The translations under genes were made by a program, and so were the position numbers. This document shows positions 35,575 to 47,800 of a DNA stretch of 64,000 nucleotides, one piece after another (within the stretch, counting starts at the first letter, position 1; the number at the start of each line of letters is the position of its first letter). The DNA is taken from contig JAJNNX010000029.1 of assembly GCA_023159155.1 (NCBI GenBank), positions 372,001 through 436,000 on the forward strand. Reading direction: 5' to 3'. The DNA comes from Ustulina deusta. Its lineage: Eukaryota > Ascomycota > Sordariomycetes > Xylariales > Xylariaceae. The notes beneath the pieces were generated by a model, which saw only the letters and a list, made by a program, of their open reading frames with translations, did no database searches and was not told where the DNA came from.

Positions 35575-37599
35575 ATGGATACACTTAAAGAACAAGTAAC
35601 TTACATGAGCCATCTGGCGCTCAACAATCCCTTACACGGCCTCGGACTTGTGGCCGGAGCTTTCATCTTTTATATTTCAGCGATCGCTATCCAACGAGCC
35701 TATTTCCATCCACTGAGCCATATTCCTGGCCCGTGGTTAGCGAAAGTCAGTTACTGGGCAGAATTCTACCATGACTGCCTCGCAGAGGGTTATGTCAAAG
35801 TCTACCCCAAGCTGCATGCTAAATATGGTATTTGCATACTAAAAGTCATTTCTCTTGGATATGAGACTAAATCTTGCTGCAGGGCCAATTGTCCGAGTTA
35901 CTCCAACTCGAGTGCACATTAATGACCCTGAGTACTTTCACGAGTAAGCAAGAATGCCAAATTGACAGAGCCTCCACTGACTAGCGTACAGGATATACAG
36001 CACCAGTGGTGCAAGCAAGTACCTGAAAGATCCGGAATTCTTCTCGACCAGTGGTGGAATTAAGCACTCCGTGATTATGCTCACAGACCCCGAGGTGCAT
36101 CGAGTAAGACGCAAGACGATTCAGTACCTCTTCTCACCAAAAGGCATGGAAGAACTATCGCCCAGAGTTGAAGAGGTCGTCAAGAAGGGTCTTGAGAAGT
36201 TGCGGATATCATTTGAAGAGAAACAGCCTATAGACATGAACCGTGTTTTCAAAGGAGTAACAGTAAGCGGCTTCAGCACCCGATTCGCTCGTGGACATCT
36301 AATAACACTCCAGTCTAGGTCGACACCATTATGCGGCTCATGTTCGATAAGGCGTTCGGGCTAATCGACTCACCCGAAGCAGAACCCGATTTCGTGAAGA
36401 CTATGCGCATGTTTGCCGAGAACTTTCCGTGGCAAAAGCACTTCCCAATTTTGAATACCATTTCAGTGATGATCCCCCAATCGTGGGCTGATTATTTAGT
36501 CCCAGGGTATGCTCGATTCAGAACGGTTAGTAGCGGCTCTCAGCACATAAAATAGACAGGTAACCGATAGCTGACATTATCGGGGAGGGTGCAGCAATGT
36601 TCCAAATGGCTCGACGAGGTAGGCGAAAGACACAAGCAGGGCGTATTTACTGCCGAGGATGGTCGCGCTACCATCTTCGACCTTTTTCTTAAGCCGAATC
36701 CCGAAAAGGGCCAATTGGAACTGAGCAAGGACGTCTTAATTGATGAAGCCTTTGCGTTTTGCTTCGCTGGTCTGTCCCCTCCCATGCTCCCCCTTTAACC
36801 TTGTAAGAAAAGGGGGGATATGAAGCTGACATACTCACAATAGGAACTGATACGACAAGCTATGCTTTGAGTATGGGGTCATACTACCTCATGTCCAATC
36901 CTTCCAAGCTCGAGAAGATGCGGGACGAACTTAGTACTGTGCCGACAAATGAGGATGGTCTACTCCAGTACAAGGACATCCGCAACCTGCCCTATCTGGT
37001 GAGCTGAGTATATTGATCCCTGTTTCTTGGCGAGATTTCTTACAGGCTACTCTGTAGTCCGCCACAATCAAGGAAATTTTACGACTTGCTTGTCCTGTCC
37101 CTGGCATCACTCCCCGCGTGGTGCCGGAAGAAGGGATGACCGTTGCGGGTCACTATCTGCCAAAAGGGGTTTGTCACACGCGCCAATTGACCTATGAGCT
37201 GCGGATTGCTGACGAGTACAAGACGATCATATCACTTTCAATGCGGATGGTTCATTTCAATGAGACCGTGTATGAAAAACCATATGAGTTTATCCCGGAA
37301 CGCTGGCTTGGCGAGTCGGGTAAGGAATTAGACAGGTGGTTTGTGACCTTTAGCAAAGGACCACGCATGTGCCTCGGCTTGAAGTAGGTCCTCTGTTGCC
37401 GCCATAATTGATGGAGCGATGTGCTAACGGATATTGCAGCATGACCTATCTTGAGACATACCTCTGCTTCGCCAACTTCTTTAATAAGTTTAACTTTGAG
37501 CTATACAAGACCGACGAGAACACGGCGATGTGGATCGACATGGTAGCCGCGGCCAAATCAAGAGAGAGCATCAAAGCCATGGTCACCGGCCCCAGGTAA
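35575..37599 (+). CDS. Cytochrome P450 (P450-D, TRI4/CYP58-like features)
   Basis: Nine exons: 35575-35827, 35883-35943, 35992-36262, 36319-36525, 36595-36769, 36844-36998, 37058-37168, 37223-37383 and 37440-37599, giving 517 aa. It has a membrane anchor (about 20-42), hinge HPLSHIPGPWLAK, I-helix FAGTDTTSY (AGxDT), K-helix KEILR, FIPERW, and heme loop FSKGPRMCLG with Cys461. Exon 5 is opened at the CAG just before 36595; the earlier AG would break frame. The seventh intron uses a GTTTGT donor and an AAG acceptor. The start is the first in-frame ATG. Resembles the trichodiene-oxygenase-like group in its heme region. Divergent from the synthase, so likely co-regulated with it; oxidation of the cyclised scaffold is inferred. 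Confidence 0.92.
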
Positions 37600-38865
37600 T
37601 TCCGAGTACGGCTATGTAAAAGAGTCTGAGCCAAGACGAATCCTAGCCCGTGCTACTAGTTATAATGCCACTATCCGAGGCCACACACCGCAGGTGTGAG
37701 CGACAGTAGGGCATTTGTCGAGTGTTTTAGAATGTAGTCACATTTTGTACATCTGTTCTAGAACTTCCGTAGGATCAACTGCAAATGGAGAATCCGTCAA
37801 ATACACCTGGTGACAGTAATTATTTCGTGCTTCGATGCCATACCCATGCTCACTATGACGCGACGAGTTCTTGATGCGGCTGCATGTTTTTACCAGCAAT
37901 GACGCCAGTCTGCCTCCTTCTCGATCCATTGTCAGCTCGGCACATACAACGCTCACACCTGTACGTGGTCTCTTTTCCGTATTGGTATATGACGTGAGTA
38001 GTGGGTACCCATGCGGGCCAGGGGCGGGACACACCCGGCAACTCTCGTCTCGGCAATGCTGTCTATTTGTGGTTGGGTTTAACACTGTGGCTAACTGTGT
38101 CCGAGAAGCTACCTGGGGCAGAACCAGAAGAAGTGGAATACCGGGTACGGCGTGTGTTGTGCATATCGGTTCCAACTGTACACTAGGTAATTTCTTGCAG
38201 GTCGGCTGATTAAGACCTGGTTCTAGACTGGACCCCGACGTGATGCCTTGTGATATGGGAGCAGATGCATGCTGCTGCATGCAAGCGTCGTTTTTTCCAG
38301 CATTTTGAAATTTCCACGTGAATAGTTGGACAGCAGCGTTTCGGAAGCCACCCCTTCTTCGAGTTCCCCAGCTTTCGACCTGTAGGGCTGCGGCGCAGAA
38401 TTACAGTAAGCTTGCAGGGTCGTATGTTTTAGCGCGACACTTAAGTCTTGCCCAGCTACATGTATGGTAAATAAGTAAGCTCTTCTGCAATTGTGCTGGA
38501 ACTTCAACCCCAAAAGCAGAAATCTTGAGTAGGGTGCAGGGTTCCAATATGAACGACCTAGCGCCGCCCTTGTGTGTAACTCGCATCGGGTAGATCCTTT
38601 TGATTGGTAAGATTACTCAGCCAGCCGGATACAACGCCTTACTTGTGTTTTGAGGACTAGTCACTTATACACTGTGTAGTTAGGTGCTGTATAAATAGCT
38701 TCGATGATACCGCTACCGTCTCTAGAAGACCTACAGGGTAGTTCGTGGCGCTCATGTAACTGGGGGGGGAGGGGGTATTTTGTCCGCGAGCTTGCCAAAT
38801 GGCAATATCTCGGAGGGTGGACCAAGCATTTATACTACCTACAAGGTACTTAGTCTATGGGGGTA
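37600..38865. other. Intergenic, no supported gene
   Basis: About 1.27 kb between P450-D and the repeats at the Fot1-like element. Overlapping minus-strand frames (37738-38280, 180 codons; 38223-38513) show no family resemblance or splice support. GC is near normal, so this is not part of the RIP block. Confidence 0.45.
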
Positions 38866-38922
38866 TACATAGTAACAATACGCTACGGTACATAGTAACA
38901 ATACGCTACGGTACATAGTAAC
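38866..38922. repeat. 23-bp tandem repeat, about 2.5 copies
   Basis: Units at 38866-38888 and 38889-38911 are identical (TACATAGTAACAATACGCTAC plus GG); an 11-base partial third copy follows. It ends 10 bp from the left end of the Fot1-like element. Confidence 0.85.
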
Positions 38923-38932
38923 TGCCAAGGTA

Positions 38933-40857
38933 AGCTAACACCCCCCCTTGCGAACTACCCCATCGCGACCCAGCTAAAAACGCGCTACTAACCCCAACTA
39001 CCTCAATTAAAAATTATTAAATAATGCAACTGCGTTTAGTTCTTATGTTTTTTTTTTACTTTTATTTTTTTTAGAATTAACTCTTTTTTATTGCAATGCT
39101 TTTATATAGCAACTAATAGCGTATAGTAGCTATAGTTTGTACTGCTTAATTTAATATTTTATAAAAATAAGCAGCTATTTAATAAAGTATTAACTAGTTA
39201 TATATATGCTACTGCTTTAATAGCATTTTGACTAAAAAGTAGTTATACTAATATTTTTAGATCTTATTTCTATACCTTAAAACTAAACTAGCTAATTAGG
39301 CTATAGGTTAAGCTAAGCTAGGCTTTACGTTTTTGATAGTCAAATTTAAATATATAGCTAAATATATACTATTAGTTTCTAAAGACCCTAGAATACTTAG
39401 AAAGTTGTAGCATATATGTTTTTTTTTTTGTAATCTTGAGTTAAAAACTGCTAGATTAACGTTTATTAGTTATTTGTATGTTAATAGAACAATTGTAGCT
39501 AATATTAAGCTATTTTTCGAACGCCTTAAAGCTTCCGAACTAGCGAATATACTTTTAGAACAATTTTTTAACGCTAACAAAATAGGTATTGGCTAAGGCG
39601 TAGGGGGGGGTTATTAGGTTGTTTGTAAAGCTTTAATACGCGTAGCTTTAAAAAAAAACGTTAAAAAAAGCAAATAGATAATGTTTTTTAAGTATATTAG
39701 CAGCAGAAGTATTGCTTTGCTACTGCTGCTTATTTTTAAAAGAGTTAATGTTTAGAATTAATAGTTTTTAAACGTAAATCGTAGTTTATTTAAAGACTAG
39801 CAGTTTAGAACTTTGCTTAATAAATAGACTTATAACTTTATTATTATTGATTAGCTTATTAATATTTTTATTTTGTTTGTTTAAAGCTGTTTTAGTAATA
39901 TATAGGTTGTACTAGTATATAATAGCTATAATTTATATATAAATAATAACTTTTTATAGCTCTGTTTTTTAAATAAAATATAGCTTATTTTTTATAAACT
40001 ATACTGCAGCTATATTATATAAGCGTTAGACGTTAGAATTTTTAGTTTATTAAAAAAAAAGTTTAAAAACAAAGTTAAAAAAATATCTAAAGGCCGCCTT
40101 AGTGTTATACTTTCGAAAAAAAATATAATTATAGCATATAAATAAGCTTGTAACGCTGTTTTATTGCTAAAAACTATTAAAAAAGCATAAGTAATAGCTA
40201 GAATATAGCTAAAAGATATCTAATTGCTATTATTTTTAAAATATGTTATGTTTAAAAATAAAAGTGTTGCCTGCAAAGTTCAGCTAACACTTATACTAAC
40301 TAATTAACTTAAAACATTTGAATATTAGCTTAAACCAAGCTAAATAAAGATTGCAACACTTATAGGAAACTAAAATTTATAATATATAACTTAGAAATTA
40401 GCTAGGCACTACCCTTCCTTTAATAACCTACTACAAAGGCTATTTTTTATAAAGGCTAACAAGGCCCTTAACTAGAAGGCCAAAAAAATTATAATTTTAA
40501 AAGTATACGTTAAGCTATTAGAAGCTAAACTAGCTAAAAAAACTATATTAAAGCGCAAGTCAGTTAAATTGCCACTTGGTTATTGTTTTATTCGTATAAC
40601 CTATGTACGGCAAGTTAAGCAAAAATTGCAACAGCGAACGCTATATACAGATAAAGCTAGGGACAAGGACGTACTAGAAGCAGAGGAAACAGAAACTAAA
40701 GATATAATTAAGGTTAGAACGTCTTAATATTTAATAAAAACACCAAGGTTGGCTGTAAATACTATGTTGTACTATGAATAATGGCTTCGAAAGTTGGTGG
40801 GTGGCTATTTTGGTGGCTGGGTCGCGATGGGGTGGTTCGTAAGGGGGGGTGTTAGCT
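38933..40857. mobile_element. Fot1/pogo-like DNA transposon, RIP-degraded
   Basis: 1925 bp with terminal inverted repeats of about 42 bp that begin AGCTAACACCCCCCCTT and differ at only two positions, both of the G/A or T/C type. It is flanked by TA on each side (38931-38932 and 40858-40859), the target duplication of the Tc1/mariner superfamily. Length, repeat length and TA target match the Fot1 family of fungal elements (about 1.9 kb, 44-bp repeats). The interior is extremely AT-rich and has no transposase frame, so the copy is dead. It separates P450-D from the dioxygenase gene. Confidence 0.85.
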
Positions 40858-40859
40858 TA

Positions 40860-41771
40860 TAGCTTAGCTTTACCCTACTCTGGTCCCATAGGGCTGGGCC
40901 TCTGTTCTGCAGATTTCTATCTTGGCATTTGGCTAAGGTATTCAGTCACTCGATACAGAAGCTTCTCTTCTTTCTCGTTTATTTTGTCTCATACTAACCT
41001 CATCTAGCTTGGTCTCACTTCTTATTACCGGAGGGCCGTTCTATTAGCACTGGCAGTATCCTTGTATAGCGACGGCGCGCCTTGGGTGTGTCGCGATTCA
41101 ACCGCCGCATCCGCCGTTAGATGACAAAGTATTAGCTCCCCTGATTTCGGTATGCAGGCGACCATAGCGGCGTCAATGAGTTACGAGAACTGCCTAACCT
41201 TCCCTTTTCAGCATCTTGGACCACCGCTCAAGTAAAGGGCCATGGGACCTTATCGTGGATATGCTTACTCTCCCTTTCATGCTAAATGCGAATCCTAGTA
41301 GAACTACGAGACGTGGACAAGCAGCAAACTAGTATCAGGCTCTGCAGAATCCCTGAAAGTCGGCATACCAGTTGTTGTGCGGATTGGGCCCGCCAGTGAG
41401 ATGGTGGTCAGCACTAGGGAGTGATAGGGAATCCACACGGATCATGCCTTGGGAGACCAGAATTTGTAGATATGTAATTACCATGTCACGTAATGCTGGC
41501 AACAGCTAAATGGCGCATGGAAGCCTGGGAGCTGTAGTCACTAGTTCAATGCCTGGTCATGCATATCCTGATTCGTGGGATGTAAGCGGCTGGAGAATCC
41601 GGCATCGCTTCCATACAGCTAATTATGTATTGCAATAATGTAGTCCAAAAGTCAAGTTGTCTAGGCAAAGCACTCAGGAGACCTCCTTGTACTATGATTC
41701 AATCTACGTTGCTATGATCATTGTTCATTAATATTTTGTACTCACCAACTTTACGCCGCTATTTCTTCAAA
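40860..41771. other. Intergenic, dioxygenase promoter
   Basis: About 0.9 kb of GC-normal sequence between the transposon and the dioxygenase start. No gene and no copy of the CGG-N4-CCG palindrome seen. Confidence 0.5.
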
Positions 41772-42814
41772 ATGAATGGTGCTACAAACGAGACTAAAAT
41801 CGATAAATATGCCGATGTAAAGGCTCACTTCAAGGAGCATGGATGGGCTATAGTCCCATCCGTTCTCTCTAAAGTCAAGGCGGCAGCTATCCTTGAAAGG
41901 CTATGGGAGGTAGCTGTAATTCAAGAAACTCGGGGTTATACTCAGTTCAACCCCTTCATGGACCCGAACGTCAGCAATGTTCGAATATGGTACCAGCCAG
42001 AGATTCACAACATATTTGCCGAATTGAGCTTTCAGTAAGTCCTCAATCACTATGCCATTGTCATTCTCATCCTCATCATCGAAAAGGAAGATTCTTTCAA
42101 TCGAGCTGCTGTCTGAGCATACTATAATGCCATTTCCCCTGAGGGTTCTAACAAGTATGTTTCATGTAGTCCGGCCGCTCTTGAATTAGTTGAGGCAGCG
42201 CTCGGTCATCGGCCAATTCTTTCTAACTTCAACACTAACATCGCGCGTCCTGGGTCTGAGTCGATGTCTCTCCATTCTGATCAAAGTCTTACGTACCCAG
42301 GCCCATGGAACCACACCTGGGTTGTGAACGCAGTATGGTGAGTTTATGAAATTCCACGGCTCGTATAGCTCAAGCATCTGCTAATTAAACCCGTATTAGG
42401 TGCTTGACTGACGTGAGAGGGGAAAATGGCGCAACAATGTACTTGCCAGGCTCTCACAAATTCACCACTCGACAAGAAGTACCTTCAAATGCGCCAGAGT
42501 TACTGGTTCCATTCAATGCCAAAGCTGGTGACCTCCTTTTGATGAGCGGAGCACTCTGGCACACTTCAGGCGCAAACCGTACGAAGGATGAAGACCGCGC
42601 AATGCTTTTTGGATATTATACCTCACCTCATTTGAGAACTCAGGTCAATTGGACGGCTAAAATAGCCAGGAACATTCAGGATCTCATGACACCCGAGCAG
42701 CGAAGGCTCCTATGTTTAGATGATATGGTTGATCTCTCAGCCGAAGGTGATTTTCGGTACTTAAAGAAGCAGTACCCAGACCTAGTAAAAGCGAAAGAGA
42801 CCGGCACAGCTTAA
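41772..42814 (+). CDS. Fe(II)/2-oxoglutarate dioxygenase, phytanoyl-CoA hydroxylase family
   Basis: Three exons, 41772-42034, 42170-42337 and 42400-42814, give 281 aa. Double-stranded beta-helix enzyme of the PhyH family: iron ligands His123 and Asp125 in SMSLHSDQS and His198 in ALWHTSGAN; the 2-oxoglutarate-binding Arg is probably Arg209, 11 residues after the distal His as in PhyH. The YLPGSHKF segment before the distal His is typical. Such enzymes hydroxylate, desaturate or rearrange fungal metabolites (for example the PhyH-type tailoring enzymes of meroterpenoid pathways). A tailoring step for the neighbouring terpenoid cluster is inferred; a Fot1-like insertion and about 4.2 kb separate it from P450-D. 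The first in-frame ATG is used. Confidence 0.9.
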
Positions 42815-44454
42815 TGAGCACTTCAATTCGAAACAGCTCATATAGTGTATAGAAATTACATTGGGGCGTAGTGTTGCCAAGGCTTAGAATGTCAGCATTG
42901 ATAGAAAACGGAATGACTGCCTTGAGGGATGACATCTATATAGACTTCTTTGGCACAAATACACATTGATTGAATTGCTCTCGATCTGGATTTTCATTTG
43001 GATGAACGATTTAAAAAGATATTCCAAATCCATCCTGACGCTAAAGTTATGATACATAATTTCCGATGATTCTCAATATGTTAGGAGTAGACATAAAGGG
43101 CTGAGTATCATATGATACTATTCAACCCTTGAAGCTAACCAACGATTGGCATGGCTAGTAAGGGGTGGCGGAATTAAACTTAGAGGCTTGATTCTCGTCG
43201 ACGGAAGGTAAATGGCCGTAAATTATCTCTAAGGTCCTCCCCTAACTGGGTGGGTAGCCCCTATTTTCTTCTTCTTTTTCTTACTGTTTCTATTTCCCCC
43301 CCTCTTGTTTCAGCCTTGATTAGGAGACATCATTTATATTTGTTAACCGTTTTTAAGATGGTCAATTCTATCATTTATTTTAAGTCCTTTTAAAAACCGC
43401 TTATACTATTACTAAACACTTATATTTCTAAATAAAGCAGTGGTAAATATAGATATCTTTTATAGCAACACAATTTATTACTTATATATATTCAAGTCTT
43501 TTTGTGCAAATCTTATAAACTACTTGGACTTTATATGTCCTGTGTTTATTCATGAAATGCCTCCCCTCTAAAGGTGTCGGTAGGATAACTTTTTGGGGGA
43601 AGACATATGCGCCTACATCTACGGTAGACTTCTTAGAGAGGTCTCCAAAGACTAATACCTAGCATTGATATAACATCTTTCTTCTTTTGATATTTTGATT
43701 GCGTTGTCAACAATTAATAATAACTACTTTCTTCCGGGATGCCGCCCACTTAACGCCGCTATCACTCCTGCTATTCTCACTCTCCATAGCGCTTTCGAGG
43801 CTGTCATGTAGGAGGGTGTTGCCCTAAGTTCCCTCTCCAGGGCTACTTTATAGAGCTTCACGAGCCTACTCTAGTAGATTGAACGGCCTTTATCTCGCTT
43901 CGTTGTTCTTGTCACCAACTGTGTTTTTGATGGAGATCTATCCGGCGGAGGTGTGCCGAGCTCTGATGGCGTTTCTGAGAATCATGTCATTGTTCCCCTA
44001 GAGCAGCCTAAGATGAGGATAAAAGCAATTCAAAATTTTATTAAGTGTTTCTGTCCAGTTGTCTCCCTACATAGGTAGTACAATCAACATTCTATCTTGA
44101 TTAGACTAGTATGCGACTTTAACCATACTACTGTGACCCTATGTAAAACAATACCCCCTAATTGTTCCTGGTATAGGTATAGAAACAACGACTTCCTTTT
44201 TATCCGTTTTGCCCTACGCGCCCATATATCGCTCACCATATAGTCGGGCATTTCAACATAGTGCCTGCTATTTCGCATCTAACAAGCTACATACCTGGCA
44301 GTTAGAAACCAGTATAAACAATATACATTTAAAGACCCCTTCCAGTGGGGTTCAAGTATCAGACTTCGTGAAGCAGACGCTAGCTACGGTAAGAAAAAAT
44401 GGATTCGACTTTTTATTTTCATTTAGGTAGTTAATAACCCATGAGATCCATGAA
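42815..44454. other. Intergenic, transition toward the AT-rich block
   Basis: 1.64 kb. GC drops in patches (about 43320-43560) and recovers. No supported gene; minus-strand frames at 44084-44278 and 44352-44576 are not convincing, and the latter runs into an LTR. Confidence 0.45.
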
Positions 44455-44459
44455 GTAAG

Positions 44460-44693
44460 TGTGACGGTCAGTACAGCCTTGGCGAGACCCGCAAGGACTC
44501 CAGACCCACATGGCGATAAGATAGGAAGTCTGCGCACGGACCAACCTAACTCTGCAGCCACACACACAGAGTCCATATCTACCCACCTTATAAACTCTAA
44601 CTTTTTTTTTTTTTTTTTTTTTTTTTAGCTTAAAGTTTTTGTTTATAGTATTAATAAACTAGCTATAAAAGCTTTATTTAACTAATCGTAATA
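44460..44693 (+). repeat. 5' LTR of the Gypsy element
   Basis: 234 bp. The first 130 bases or so keep normal composition (for example GCGCACGGACC), whereas everything after the T tract is RIP-like. Aligned with the 3' LTR, differences in the first part are almost all C to T or G to A in the 3' copy. Confidence 0.88.
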
Positions 44694-47592
44694 CTACTTT
44701 AAGCTTACTAATTATTTATTAATAAATATTTAATAAATATATATTTTTTATTTTGTTATAGTTAGCAAAACATAAATAAACTTTTTTTTTAATTATATAT
44801 TTAATATAAAAAATTATATATTTTATAATATAAATCTAACTTTAATATAATTTTAATAAAACTTTTAATTTTTATATTATTTAAAGATTAATAATTTATA
44901 AAAAACTTAACTTTAAATATTTTTATTTTATTTTTAGTTTTTAAATAATTAAAATAATTTTAGTTTTTAAGTATAGCTAGTTTTTTATTATTAAATAATT
45001 TTAAAATCTTTTTTTTAGTAAAAAAAAAAAAAATTAAGTATTAAACTTTTTTATAAACGCTTTAAATAAATTAATACTTAAAAAAAAATCTAAAAAAAAC
45101 AAAAAATTAAAAATTAAAAAAATAAAATTTAAACTAGAATTAAAACTATTTAAAATAAGTAATATATTTAAAAATATAGTATTAAATATTATAGCTATAT
45201 AAACTTATAATTTTATATTAGTTCTAGCAAAATTTTTTTAATAAATAAAAAAAATAAAATATTAATTTTTTAATATATTTATTTTAGTATTTTTAAAAAA
45301 TAACTATAATTTAATAATAAAAAATATATTTAAAAATATTAACTTTAAACTTTTTAGTTTTGCTACTTTATTTATTTTTTGTTTTATTAGTTTATTTTTT
45401 AGCGTTTTAAATCTTATTTATATTAAAAAAGCTAAAATATAAAAAATTAATTTTAATAAGTTTATAAAAAATAAAGCTTTATTTAATAATTAAGTTTATA
45501 AATTAATAAAAAAACTAAATAAAAATATTATTATGTTTTAAATTAAAAATAGCTAATTTTAATATATTATAAGCTAATTAAAAAAATATATTAAAAAATT
45601 AATAAAAATATATTTTTATTTAATTAAAAAATTATTTAATAATATTATTAAAATAATTTAAGTTTTATTAATAATTTATTATAATTTTAATTAAGTAGTT
45701 ATAATTTATAAAATATTTTAAGTTTATATATATAAAGCTAATAAAAATATTAATAAGTTTATTTTTATATTTAATAGTTTAGTTTAAAAATATTAACTAG
45801 TTAAATTATAATAAAAATATAAATTATAAAACTATTTTTATATAAACTTAAAAAAAAATTTATATAAAACTTTTATAAATTTAAATATTTTTTATAAATT
45901 ATTTATTAATAAAATTATTAAATTAGTATATAATATTAAATAAATTTATAAAAATTATTAATAAATTAAGCTTACTAGCTTAATTAAATAAAAATCTAAT
46001 TTAAATAACTAAACTTTTAATAAACCGGCTTATTAATTTTTAATTAATTCTAAAAGTTCTAAAATATTTATTTTAAAATAATTAAAATAAATATTAACTA
46101 TAAAAAAAAAAAAAACTTATTAAAATAATAAAATTTGCTTTATTTATAATAAAAAAAAACATATATTAGTTAATTATTTTAACTAAAAGCTTAAAGTTTT
46201 AGATATATAACTAGTAAAAAAAAGCTTTAATAAAAATAGCTCTAGTAGTTTATTTGATTTAAAAAATAAATAGAACTAATAAAAGTTTTTTTATTAGTTT
46301 TTTTATTTATTTTAACTAAAATATATAGTTAAAACAAATTAATTATTTTTAAAATATTTATTTAATTATAAATTAATAATATTAAAATAAAAACTTTAGT
46401 TTTATATAATACTAAAGCTTATATTTTTTTAATAATTAATTATAAGTTTATATAATAAATTAAGTAATAATTAAAAATAAAAATAGTTTAGTTAATTAAA
46501 CTTTAAAAGTTTTATAATTATTAAAATAAAATAATTAATAATTAATAATTTAAAAATTAAATATTTTAAGTTATTAATTTTAGTTATAATATTATTATTA
46601 GGATTAAATAATTAATAAAACAAAATATTTTAATAAAAACTTAAAAATAATAATTAATCTAGTTAAATAATTTATTTTTATTAGTTTAATTTTTATAAAT
46701 AATTATAATTAAATTTTTTAATTATAAATAATAAAATATAAACCTAAAAATATAAAAAAATATAAATTAATATAATTAAATGTTAAAAAAATATTATTAA
46801 ATATTAAAATAATTTTTTAAAAATAAAACAATTATTTTAAAAATAACTAAAACTAAAAAACAAAAAAAAAACCTAGAACTTTTAAACTTAAAACAAAAAA
46901 AGTCTATATAATAATTTAAAAAAAAAAAAAAACTAAACTACTATTAAAAAAATTATATAAAATTTTTAGAATTATTTTTACTAAAATAAATAAAAATAAT
47001 TAGCTAAAAAAACTTTAAAAAAGCTTATTATAATTAAGTTTGTAATAATTAAAAATAATTATACTAAGTTATTTAAAAAAAACTTAAAAGTAATTAATAT
47101 TTTATAAAAAAATAAATTTAAATTAATTAAGTAATATTATAAAAAACTTTTAATAATAAACTAATTTTATTTTTAAAAAAAAAAAACTTTTAGTATATAA
47201 AATTAATACAAAGCTTTTTATTTTTTTAGCTATTATATCTAAAAAGATTTTTTTTAAAAAAAAAATCTAAAACTTTACTATTATTATAACTAAAGTTTAA
47301 TATAATACTAGAACTTAACAATAAAAAATATATTTTTAGTTCTTATTAATATTATATATTTATATAGTTTATTTTATTTAAAAAAATTTTTATAAATAAG
47401 CTACTAGCTATAAACTTTATTAAACAAAATATAAACTTAAATATTGCTTTTATTTTATTTATATTTAAATTTAAATTAATTAAATATAAATTTATAATTA
47501 ATTATTAATAAAAAAATATATATTTAAAAAATTAAATTATATTAGCTTTAAATATTAGTAATACTATATTTAATTATTATAATACTATTTAA

Positions 47593-47800
47593 TTTATTAA
47601 ACTAGATATTATTAATTATAAAATTATATTAATTTTTTTTTTAAACTTATAAAAAAATGTTTTAATAAAAGGTTTTATTTTTTAGTTTAAAAATAAAACC
47701 TGCTTAGTAGTAAGTTTTTATTAATATATAAATCTTAAAACTTTTAGATAAATTTGCAAATATTTATATAAATAATATTTTAATTTATTTTAAAACTAAA
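47593..47800 (+). pseudogene. Gypsy reverse-transcriptase remnant
   Basis: A Ty3-type RT core can be followed: FIKLDII (from FTKLD...), then, after one frame change, a segment like KIL-LLDKF with the catalytic box read as YINNILIY where YxDD is expected. Asp-to-Asn is the change made by G to A in GAT. Several internal stops. Inactive. Confidence 0.8.

Noticed and set aside
37738..38280. 180-codon minus-strand frame
   Set aside because: No recognisable motif, overlapped by frames on both strands, and no promoter or intron support. It could be a decayed gene but I cannot show this.
38866..38922. Possible CRISPR-like or minisatellite array
   Set aside because: Units are directly joined with no spacers and only 2.5 copies; eukaryotic context.
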